DNA from: Candidatus Helarchaeota archaeon | GTDB lineage: Archaea > Asgardarchaeota > Lokiarchaeia > Helarchaeales > JABXJV01 | Reading direction: 5' to 3' | DNA: 14,847 nucleotides | Assembly: GCA_013375355.1 (NCBI GenBank) | Contig: JABXJV010000331.1 | Coordinates: 1 to 14,847 of the forward strand | The notes under the pieces: generated by a model | Seen by the model: the letters and a program-made list of their open reading frames with translations, nothing else | Told to the model about the DNA's origin: nothing | Databases searched by the model: none | In this document: positions 7,268 through 13,881 of the stretch, piece after piece | Layout: the number at the start of each line of letters is the position of its first letter | Numbering within the stretch: the stretch's first letter is position 1 | Translations under genes and position numbers: made by a program

Positions 7268-8164
7268 TCATTTCTTTTTTGATTTCTTTTTATTTTTTTT
7301 ATCTGGTTTAATTATCTCTTTTCCATCCAAAATATCATCAAAAGACTCAGTAATAGCCTTTATCATTTTCTTAGGAATCATTAAACCTTCATCTCTTTTA
7401 ATTTTACATGTCAACCAAATATTACGTGACTCTGCGCCTGAAAGTTTGCGAACTCTAAATTGTTTTATAAGTAAACCTCTTTTCATTAGAGATGGTTCAA
7501 ATCGGAAATCGAAAACACCGTCTGCAAAGTAATTCAGAAGGCTAGAAAATACTTCCAGCTGGGGTATTCCAATATTATTGACCGCGAAAATTTGTATTAA
7601 CCTTTCTTTACACAACCGAGCACGAAGTGTTTTAACGAATTCAAGAGCCCTTTCTTGGGTGTGTAATGTTGCTAATTCAGTTAATGAGTCAACAACAAGA
7701 ATTCCGTTATTTGCAATATCTAATTTATTTAAGAATGAGGAAATTGTACTCAAAGTATTATATAGGTTCTCTTTAGGCACACATGGGATAATATCATCTT
7801 CAATCTCTTTCCATACTTTCTCGTTTATCATATGCATTTTGAGAACGGGACTTTCTTTATCTAACATTCTATAACTGAAGCAATCGATAAATTTTAATTT
7901 ATCTTCTTTCAAAAATGGAATGAGATCCCAACCTAAAGGATAAAATCTCTGAATAATTGAAAGTGGAGAGTCATCCATAGCTAAATATATTACAGGTTCG
8001 CCTCCAACCAATCGTCTATAAACAAGTTCGCATAAAAATGCACCTTTACCAGTTCCTGGCTCTCCATTGATTAAAACAAACGAGTTTCTAGGAATTCCTT
8101 CGGGTATTATTATATCAACATATTCATTACCCGTCTTTACTAGTTGTATAAAAGAAGTTGACAA
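7268..8164 (-). CDS. KaiC/RecA-superfamily ATPase with altered catalytic motifs
   Basis: This 298-residue single-domain protein has the KaiC-like fold signature: LVKTGNEYVDIIIPEGIPRNSFVLINGEPGTGKG at the N-terminus, Walker B ILVVDS (residues 155-160), and the C-terminal RVRKLSGAESRN strand region, then a lysine-rich tail. Such archaeal proteins are often regulators or signalling ATPases; the partner is unknown here. Two key positions are unusual. The Thr/Ser that binds magnesium after the Walker A lysine (K40) is Gly41, and the catalytic Glu pair of KaiC proteins is replaced by Asp-Asp (64-65). ATP binding may remain while hydrolysis is weak or lost. The start is TTG at 8164 behind a weak GGGAT. 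The stop TGA abuts the right end of the putative element, so the KKKSKKK tail may have been altered by insertion. Confidence 0.85.
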   Translation of the reverse strand: MSTSFIQLVKTGNEYVDIIIPEGIPRNSFVLINGEPGTGKGAFLCELVYRRLVGGEPVIYLAMDDSPLSIIQRFYPLGWDLIPFLKEDKLKFIDCFSYRMLDKESPVLKMHMINEKVWKEIEDDIIPCVPKENLYNTLSTISSFLNKLDIANNGILVVDSLTELATLHTQERALEFVKTLRARLCKERLIQIFAVNNIGIPQLEVFSSLLNYFADGVFDFRFEPSLMKRGLLIKQFRVRKLSGAESRNIWLTCKIKRDEGLMIPKKMIKAITESFDDILDGKEIIKPDKKNKKKSKKK

Positions 8165-8204
8165 TTTTAATCCCAGCTTTAAACTATTAAAAAAATAATA
8201 AAAT

Positions 8205-8217
8205 CTATATTTAATAT
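8205..8217. promoter_or_regulatory. TATA-like sequence between divergent genes
   Basis: The near-symmetric CTATATTTAATAT sits in the 121-base spacer between the minus-strand ATPase gene and the plus-strand flavoprotein gene. It reads as a TATA box in both directions, roughly 40 bases from the ATPase start and 70 bases from the flavoprotein start, and could serve either gene. It is a weak call in AT-rich DNA. Confidence 0.35.
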
Positions 8218-8270
8218 GTTATTCTTTAGGAAATTTTTGAATTTTTAATCCTGAAAAATTTTCTAATTAC

Positions 8271-8278
8271 AAGGAGAT
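8271..8278 (+). promoter_or_regulatory. Ribosome binding site AAGGAGAT selecting TTG 8286
   Basis: AAGGAGAT ends seven bases before TTG 8286. The nearer ATG at 8279 is out of frame with the flavoprotein, so the site supports the TTG start. Confidence 0.65.
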
Positions 8279-8285
8279 ATGAGTA

Positions 8286-9188
8286 TTGGAAGAAGAAGAG
8301 TATGATGTTATTATCATTGGAGCAGGACCAGCTGGATTGACTGCAGGAATATATGCTATAAGGGCAAATTTAAAAACTATAATTTTTAGTGGAAAAAGTC
8401 CTCCTAGAATAACTTTGGCTAATAATATTGAAAATTATCCTGGTTTTATAGAACCAATATCTGGAAATGAATTATTGGATAGGATGCAAAAGCAAACTGA
8501 AGCCCTTGGTGCTACTATAAGGGATGAAGATGTTATTAGTGCTTATTTAGATGCCGATGAAAAAATGGTCTCCACAAAGAATAAAGTTTACAAATCAAAG
8601 GTTGTAATTATTGCAACTGGTATGGGTCCTCGCAGGAAAACTCTGGTGGGTGAGGAAAATTTTGTTGGGCGTGGTTTATCATACTGTGCAACATGTGATG
8701 GACCATTATATAGGGGAAAAAAAGTAATTCTAATGGGGAATGATAAAGAAACGGGAGAAGAAGCTTTGGAACTTTTAGGCATGGGAGTAGATGTTTCTAT
8801 TTACACTAATGGGAAAAATTTTGAAGTTGAAGAAAGTCTGATAAAGAGAATAAAAGAAAGGGGAATTAAAATTGATGAAGATTCGAAATTAAAGGAAGTC
8901 TTTGGGACCCAATCAGTAAAAGGAATAATATTAGAAAATGACGATAAAATTGAATCAGATGGAGTATTTATCGTTTATACAATGCCTTCTTCAATGTTAT
9001 TACAAAGTTCAGGATTAAAACTAACAGAAGATAATCGTCTTGATGTTAATAGTCAAATGGAAACTAATATTAAAGGTGTATATGCTGCCGGAGATGTTGT
9101 ATGTGAAGTTAAACAAATATCAACGGCAGTAGGAACTGGAGCCACTGCAGCACAGAATGCTATTAAATATATTAGAGCATTGAAATAA
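8286..9188 (+). CDS. Thioredoxin-reductase-like FAD disulfide oxidoreductase
   Basis: The 300-residue product has the low-molecular-weight thioredoxin reductase layout: FAD-binding IIIGAGPAGLTAGIYA (9-24), NIENYPGF, VIIATGMGPRR, the redox-active pair CATC (C134, C137) and C-terminal GVYAAGDV with TAVGTGATAAQNA. The role would be passing electrons to a thioredoxin or similar disulfide protein. The pyridine-nucleotide domain is unusual. Where NADPH enzymes have GGGDSA it reads MGNDKETGEEA (150-160), and the HRRxxxR motif that holds the 2'-phosphate is replaced by YTNGKNFEVE. Known archaeal relatives lacking these motifs use other donors, for example F420H2 in a methanogen enzyme, so the donor here is uncertain. 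It starts at TTG 8286 and converges with gatE, leaving six bases between the stops. Confidence 0.92.
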   Translation: MEEEEYDVIIIGAGPAGLTAGIYAIRANLKTIIFSGKSPPRITLANNIENYPGFIEPISGNELLDRMQKQTEALGATIRDEDVISAYLDADEKMVSTKNKVYKSKVVIIATGMGPRRKTLVGEENFVGRGLSYCATCDGPLYRGKKVILMGNDKETGEEALELLGMGVDVSIYTNGKNFEVEESLIKRIKERGIKIDEDSKLKEVFGTQSVKGIILENDDKIESDGVFIVYTMPSSMLLQSSGLKLTEDNRLDVNSQMETNIKGVYAAGDVVCEVKQISTAVGTGATAAQNAIKYIRALK

Positions 9189-9194
9189 AATTCA

Positions 9195-11075
9195 TTATTT
9201 AAGTAATTCATTTATTATTTCATTCACTAATTTTCCATCTGCCTTTCCTTTTAGATTTTTCATTGCAATTCCCATAAATGCTTTTTTACCCTTCTTTTCA
9301 ATAAAATCTTTATTTTCACCAATTAATTTTTTAATTATTTCTCTTACCTTTTCTTTGGGAAGCATTAGTAAATCTCTCTGTTCAGCTATTTTCAAAGCAG
9401 AAACTTTAGGGTTTTTAATTAGACCGGCAATTACATCAGTAATTCCTTCTTTGGCAATTTTATTTTTCTGTAGCAGTCCTAGGACTTCATTAAAAAATCT
9501 TGGCTGAATTAAATCTGGATCTAAATTATGTTTTTTCTTAATTTCACTGGGAACTGAAAGTAGAGTATTTGCTATAATACTAGCTTTGATTTTATCATAT
9601 TTTTTTAATAATTCTTCAAATTGAGAAAGAGAATGTGAATGTATTATTTGCGTAGCCATTTCTTTAGGTAATTTGTATTCTTTTATAAAACGATTAGCCT
9701 TTTCATCAGGCATTTCGGGTAAATTTTCTTTTATTTTCTTTAAAATTTCGGCTGAAATAGTCACTGGTTGAATGTCCGTTTCAGGATACATTCTAGCTGA
9801 ACCTGGAAGTGGTCGAGCATAAATCGTTGTTCCATCATCTTGTGCAAACCTAGTTTCTTCTGGTACTCCTACAAGACATTGTCTTGCTCTCTCCAAAAGA
9901 ACTTTTGCCACTTCCTTAGATTGATTTTCTTCTCCTGCAATTATAAGAACTACATCTTCATCTGTAGCTTTAATTTTTTTCTTCAAATTTTCAAATTCTG
10001 TTTCTAATTTGTAATTACTTAAATCTTCATCGGTATGTATAAAGCCTTGTACTCCATGGGCTTTGCAATAATCAACTAATTCTTTTGCAAGGGTCTTTTT
10101 TTCACAAATAATTTTTTTCATAAGCCCTTTAAATTTGGGTAATTCGGTTGCAATTATTCTCCCTTTTTCCTTTAATATGTTTTTTATTAATTTGGAGTTG
10201 GTATTCTTAAAAAGGTCTGTTGCATCAATAATTTGTTCTTTAATTTCTTTTAAACCCTTATCTTCCAATATATTCTTTATTTCCAATAGTATTTTTTGCC
10301 TTTGCACCTCGTTTTCCACCAACTTTGCAACTAACCGCAGATCTTGTAACCCCTTTATTTCAATCCTCGCTCCACCTTTTACTGAAACATTTACATCTTG
10401 TCGAATAGTTCCCAAACCTCTTTGAACTTTTCCGGTCATTCGACAAATCATACCTAGAGTTTCTGCAACTTCTCTTGCTTGGTCTGGATGATGAATATCC
10501 GGATATGTTCCAATTTCAACCAAAGGTATACCAAGCCTATCCAATCTAAACATCATTCTATTGCGGGTTTTTTGTATTATTCCGGAAGATTCTTCTTCTA
10601 ATTCCAGATCTTTTATTCTAACTGGACCATATTTTGTGTTAATTAATGAATTTTCTCTTCCAATGCCTATATTCATAGTTCGTTGAAATCCACTCGTATT
10701 ACTACCATCTATTACAGTTTTTCTCATAACATGTACTTCGTCAGGGATATATAATTTTAACATCTCTGCAATCATCAAGGCGATTTCAATGGCCTCAGGA
10801 TTTACTGGATGAGGAGGCTCCTCATCTAATTCTACTAAACAACTTTCTTGAGAAAAATAATCATATATAAAAGTTTTACCACGAAAGTATTCGTATAATG
10901 CAGCCGGATCTACATCTCCAAGCTCCCCCGGGACTGCTCTAAGCTTTCTTATAATTTTTTGAATTGCTTCTTCTTCAGTAATTTGGGGTCTACATTTACA
11001 AAATAATTTATGCTTTGTATCTAATCTCTGATGTATTTCTATACCACAGATCAAGCCCAGTTTTTTATAATCCAT
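9195..11075 (-). CDS. gatE: Glu-tRNA(Gln) amidotransferase subunit E
   Basis: GatE with GatD converts Glu-tRNA(Gln) to Gln-tRNA(Gln), the archaeal route to glutaminyl-tRNA. GatE binds the tRNA and carries the kinase and transamidase site. At 626 residues it is full length. It opens with LGLICGIEIHQRLDTKHKLFCKC, the GatB/GatE signature. It continues with SQESCLVELDEEPPHPVNPEA, the FQRTMNIGIG segment, RLGIPLVEIGTYPDIHHPDQA, GLGTIRQDVNVSVKGGARIEIKG, an inserted AspRS-like domain in the middle and a C-terminal YqeY-type tail (about the last 150 residues, ending MKNLKGKADGKLVNEIINELLK). The ATG start at 11075 lies 11 bases after the gatD stop, so the two are co-translated. Confidence 0.97.
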   Translation of the reverse strand: MDYKKLGLICGIEIHQRLDTKHKLFCKCRPQITEEEAIQKIIRKLRAVPGELGDVDPAALYEYFRGKTFIYDYFSQESCLVELDEEPPHPVNPEAIEIALMIAEMLKLYIPDEVHVMRKTVIDGSNTSGFQRTMNIGIGRENSLINTKYGPVRIKDLELEEESSGIIQKTRNRMMFRLDRLGIPLVEIGTYPDIHHPDQAREVAETLGMICRMTGKVQRGLGTIRQDVNVSVKGGARIEIKGLQDLRLVAKLVENEVQRQKILLEIKNILEDKGLKEIKEQIIDATDLFKNTNSKLIKNILKEKGRIIATELPKFKGLMKKIICEKKTLAKELVDYCKAHGVQGFIHTDEDLSNYKLETEFENLKKKIKATDEDVVLIIAGEENQSKEVAKVLLERARQCLVGVPEETRFAQDDGTTIYARPLPGSARMYPETDIQPVTISAEILKKIKENLPEMPDEKANRFIKEYKLPKEMATQIIHSHSLSQFEELLKKYDKIKASIIANTLLSVPSEIKKKHNLDPDLIQPRFFNEVLGLLQKNKIAKEGITDVIAGLIKNPKVSALKIAEQRDLLMLPKEKVREIIKKLIGENKDFIEKKGKKAFMGIAMKNLKGKADGKLVNEIINELLK

Positions 11076-11086
11076 AAATATACGTC

Positions 11087-12445
11087 CTAATACAAATATT
11101 CTTGAATTTGGGTTCTATCAGAAATTTCCCCAACCAAATTTTTATTGATTAGTTCTTTAGCTTTTGAATAGTCGTAATTACCGAGTAGCCATTTCAATTT
11201 AATTAAAGCAACCTCAGGTAACATGTCCTCTCCTGGAATAACGCCTATTCTTTGAAGATCTCTTCCCTTATCATAAACACTCATATTGATTCTTCCATAT
11301 AGGCATTGAGAGGTCATAACTATTATGCAATTTTTTTCAATCAGGTTTTCTAAATATTCAAAAATTTTAGAATGAATTTGAGTAAATTCGTCCTTTATAT
11401 AGCCAGGAGTATGACCAAGTCCTGTTCCTTCGAGAATTAATCCTTTATAATCATTATCTAGAAAGAATTTTAAAATATCTGGATCGAAATCTGTATAAAA
11501 TTTAACAAGTCCAACCTTTCTTTCTAATTTATCCATGAGTTTAAGTTTTCTTTTTTTATCTTTTTTACCGTAATCATTCCTTAAAAATTCGATCTTATCC
11601 TTAATATAATCGATTCTAGCCCATGGTAAAATATTGATTGGTCGAAAAGCATCTCTACGCGATGTATGCATCTTCCGCGTTTTGCCCGCTGGATTAATAA
11701 AAACAATTTTATCTTCAGGAGAGCCGTGCATACAAATTGCGACACCTGCAAAATCACTTTGTGTTATAAATTTTGAAGCGCTGATGAGGTTTACGCCGGC
11801 ATCACTACTCCCTCTATCAGAACTACGTTGTGCACCAACTAATAATAGAGGTACTGGAAGATCTTGAAGCATAAAACTAAGAGCTGCTGCAGTAAAATGT
11901 AAAGTATCTGTACCATGGCCTAATATTATCCCATCTACTCCCTTTTTAACTTCTTTGGCAATCTCTCTCGCCATTAATTGATAGTGTTCTAATCTAATAT
12001 CTTCAGACCACATGTTAGCAATCAAGCGTGCTTTAAAATTAACAATATGTTCCAATTCTGGAAATAGTGTTAATAGCTCTTCTGGAGTAAATGCAGAAAC
12101 AACTCCCCCTGTACGATAATCTAGTCTGCTTGCAATTGTTCCTCCAGTATGTAAAATTGTTATATTTTGAAGGTCTTTTTTTTGTTCAATTTTTTTAATG
12201 GCAAAATGTTCTAACTCCCAAGTTTCGGGCAATTTTTCAATTTTCATATCCTTCTTAAACCGAATCCCTACATTATATCCACTTTTTATTTTTAGAACGA
12301 TACAGTCAGGATCTCCTAATTCACTTTGGGGAATCAAAATACCTTCAAAAGTTTCTTTTTCGTAAATAAGCTTAATTTTATCTCCCTGATTTATTCCTAA
12401 TTCTTTAAATTTTTTTTGTAGATTTTTTGAATAATTTTTAAGCAT
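11087..12445 (-). CDS. gatD: Glu-tRNA(Gln) amidotransferase subunit D
   Basis: GatD is the asparaginase-type glutaminase that frees ammonia from glutamine or asparagine for GatE. The protein is 452 residues from ATG 12445; a TTG at 12457 would add four residues. An N-terminal small barrel (GDKIKLIYEKETFEGILIPQ) is followed by the asparaginase domain. That domain carries TGGTIAS (residues 100-106) with the nucleophile threonine, LGHGTDTLHFTAAALS with the second catalytic Thr-Asp pair, and GAQRSSDRGSSDAGVNL. The short lysine-rich stretch KKDKKRKLKLMDKLERK is an exposed loop. It lies between a small unknown gene and gatE, with 21 and 11 bases of spacing, so all three appear to be one operon. Confidence 0.97.
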   Translation of the reverse strand: MLKNYSKNLQKKFKELGINQGDKIKLIYEKETFEGILIPQSELGDPDCIVLKIKSGYNVGIRFKKDMKIEKLPETWELEHFAIKKIEQKKDLQNITILHTGGTIASRLDYRTGGVVSAFTPEELLTLFPELEHIVNFKARLIANMWSEDIRLEHYQLMAREIAKEVKKGVDGIILGHGTDTLHFTAAALSFMLQDLPVPLLLVGAQRSSDRGSSDAGVNLISASKFITQSDFAGVAICMHGSPEDKIVFINPAGKTRKMHTSRRDAFRPINILPWARIDYIKDKIEFLRNDYGKKDKKRKLKLMDKLERKVGLVKFYTDFDPDILKFFLDNDYKGLILEGTGLGHTPGYIKDEFTQIHSKIFEYLENLIEKNCIIVMTSQCLYGRINMSVYDKGRDLQRIGVIPGEDMLPEVALIKLKWLLGNYDYSKAKELINKNLVGEISDRTQIQEYLY

Positions 12446-12466
12446 TTTAAAAACCAAATAAAATGA

Positions 12467-12736
12467 TTAAATTTTGTTAGGATTTGATACCATAACTTTA
12501 ATTGAATCTTGTTCGGGGTTAAAATCCAAACCGTCAACTAATTTATCATTAGGTAAGATTTCTCCCTTAAGGGTTAATTCAATAGTATATGAAGGATTAA
12601 TTCGATAAGCTTTACGTACCAATCCTTTTACTTTCCCAATCCGCCAATCACCTTTTACTAAAATAACTTTAATTTGTTGATCTTTTGGAAAATCAAAACA
12701 TTTGAATTTTAGATCAAAAGAATCAAATGCTTTCAT
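12467..12736 (-). CDS. Small unrecognised protein leading the gatDE operon
   Basis: This 89-residue protein is not recognised. It looks like a compact beta-rich domain (KFKCFDFP, QQIKVILVKGDWRIGKVKGLVRKAYR, YTIELTLKGEIL, DSIKVMVSN) with no membrane segment and no metal motif. The frame can be read from GTG 12745, but that GTG forms part of a GTGAT ribosome binding site (12741-12745) four bases before ATG 12736, which I take as the start. It ends 21 bases before gatD on the same strand, so it is probably transcribed first in the gat operon. Whether it acts in amidation is unknown. Confidence 0.7.
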   Translation of the reverse strand: MKAFDSFDLKFKCFDFPKDQQIKVILVKGDWRIGKVKGLVRKAYRINPSYTIELTLKGEILPNDKLVDGLDFNPEQDSIKVMVSNPNKI

Positions 12737-12740
12737 TATT

Positions 12741-12745
12741 ATCAC
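12741..12745 (-). promoter_or_regulatory. Ribosome binding site GTGAT fixing the start at 12736
   Basis: GTGAT on the minus strand lies four bases before ATG 12736. The identical pentamer precedes the minus-strand start at 6976. Its GTG should not be read as a start codon. Confidence 0.55.
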
Positions 12746-12771
12746 TGAAATTACGATATAAGTTTAATTTT

Positions 12772-12785
12772 TTTAATATTTGAAA
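12772..12785 (-). promoter_or_regulatory. Possible TATA box of the gatDE operon
   Basis: On the minus strand TTCAAATATTAAAA lies about 40 bases before ATG 12736, which would give a short leader containing the GTGAT site. A second candidate, CTTATATC (12755-12762), would give an almost leaderless message. Both are weak in AT-rich DNA. Confidence 0.25.
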
Positions 12786-12919
12786 GTAGAATCTATTTTT
12801 TAATAATTAAGAAAATTTGTAATAAATGTATTAAATTTGAAGTCTTAATCTCTGGTTGACAATTAAATTTTTTTTCTTAGTTTTGGAAAAAATGTTCTAT
12901 CTTTTTCCTTGACATCATA

Positions 12920-12927
12920 TTTAAATA
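12920..12927 (+). promoter_or_regulatory. TATA-like box TTTAAATA before the membrane protein gene
   Basis: TTTAAATA lies about 75 bases before ATG 13000 and would place a transcript start near 12950. It is the same octamer as at 7085-7092. The spacer 12746-12972 otherwise holds only AT-rich sequence. Confidence 0.4.
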
Positions 12928-12999
12928 ATCAATTCGTGTATATTTTACTAAGAAACTTTTATATTTTAATTTTTGGAACTAAATGAGGGTCTAATAGAA

Positions 13000-13431
13000 A
13001 TGGAAGGTAAATATATTGCCCTTATAATTGTGAGTACAGTCGTTCCAGCAGCGATAATTGCTGGAGTTATTGGTGGAACAGCAATTTATAAATATCAACA
13101 AAAAGAAAACTTAAAATTCAACTTAATACTTTTATCTCTCATACCCGTAGATTTTACAGTCGAAATAACATCCGATGCATCTTGGTCGGGGTATTATTCG
13201 ATTGATGGTTCATATGATTTTGTTACGGGTAGTAATAATCAAATTTATAGTGATAAAGGATTAACGGCGCAAACATTGTTCATTTTAGATTCTTCTGGAT
13301 TTCTAACATTGCGAATATTGATTGATGATAAAGAGGTTTATTCAAAGACTATTAATTCAGTGGGTAATTATGTGAGTCATGATGTTATTAGTCCAAGGCT
13401 GAATCTGATTATCTTAGCCTTTCTGATTTAA
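13000..13431 (+). CDS. Small membrane-anchored protein with beta-rich domain
   Basis: The 143-residue product begins with a hydrophobic span (YIALIIVSTVVPAAIIAGVIGGTAIY, about residues 5-30), then a lysine-containing boundary and a beta-rich, Ser/Gly/Asp-rich domain (FTVEITSDASWSGYYSIDGSYDFVTGS...). It ends with a short hydrophobic tail (LNLIILAFLI). This fits a membrane-tethered exported domain, though the topology is not settled by the charges. I do not recognise the family. The frame opens with TTG at 12973, but ATG 13000 sits nine bases after a GAGGGT site (12985-12990) and places the hydrophobic span right at the N-terminus, so it is preferred. The start is inferred. Confidence 0.65.
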   Translation: MEGKYIALIIVSTVVPAAIIAGVIGGTAIYKYQQKENLKFNLILLSLIPVDFTVEITSDASWSGYYSIDGSYDFVTGSNNQIYSDKGLTAQTLFILDSSGFLTLRILIDDKEVYSKTINSVGNYVSHDVISPRLNLIILAFLI

Positions 13432-13440
13432 TTTTTTTTA
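13395..13440 (+). terminator. Possible terminator: weak hairpin plus T-run
   Basis: AAGGCT (13395-13400) pairs with AGCCTT (13416-13421) at the end of the coding region. A run of eight T (13433-13439 and neighbours) follows the stop codon. Archaeal termination mainly needs the T-run, so the hairpin may be incidental. Confidence 0.35.
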
Positions 13441-13604
13441 TCATTTTAGACAAATTCCCCTTTTATTTTACAATATTAATTAGAAATTATATCACATCTA
13501 TAATTTGATAAATGTTGATAATGAATAATTAAAAATTTATACAAAAATTCAATATATTAAGACAAATAAAAAATTTAGAAATTAAAGAGAGAAAGGTTTG
13601 AACA

Positions 13605-13799
13605 GTGGAAGATGAATTTAATTTAGAGCTTGGTAAACCTTGTCCATCTTGTGGTGAACTTAATTTAAAAGAATGTAGTAAATGTAAAAAAATAATTTGC
13701 TTAAATTGCAGTCCTTATTTCAAAAAATTCAATTCAGAAAATTATTTGTGCGAACCTTGCTATATTGAACAAAGAAAAAAAAGTATAAGAGTTATCTAA
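13605..13799 (+). CDS. 64-residue protein with four CxxC pairs (probable zinc cross-brace)
   Basis: Eight cysteines form four CxxC pairs at residues 13/16, 24/27, 32/35 and 49/52, giving CX2C-X7-CX2C-X4-CX2C-X13-CX2C in an otherwise lysine-rich small protein. The paired spacing, with the X4 between pairs two and three, is like two-zinc cross-brace folds such as FYVE and related fingers. The basic RRHHCR patch of true FYVE domains is absent. Binding to protein, RNA or DNA is possible; no function is assigned. The GTG start at 13605 follows AAAGG (13592-13596) at a reasonable distance. It stands alone, 83 bases before the LUD gene on the same strand. Confidence 0.75.
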   Translation: MEDEFNLELGKPCPSCGELNLKECSKCKKIICLNCSPYFKKFNSENYLCEPCYIEQRKKSIRVI

Positions 13800-13820
13800 T
13801 TCAATATAAGATCAATTTTT

Positions 13821-13835
13821 CTTTATATTTTATAG
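13821..13835 (+). promoter_or_regulatory. Possible TATA box of the LUD-domain gene
   Basis: CTTTATATTTTATAG lies about 50 bases before TTG 13882 and would place the transcript start near 13850, leaving a leader with the GTGA site at 13871-13874. It is a weak call in AT-rich sequence. Confidence 0.3.
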
Positions 13836-13881
13836 ATTAATAATGCTATACTACTTCAAATTATAATTTCGTGAAATAAAT

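Noticed and set aside
7092..7532. Open frame on the plus strand as a protein gene or TnpB remnant
   Set aside because: It runs through the structured RNA and then antisense through the well-supported ATPase gene, and shows no TnpB domain.
9475..9486. 12-bp palindrome AGTCCTAGGACT
   Set aside because: It lies inside gatE coding sequence with no regulatory context and is probably chance.
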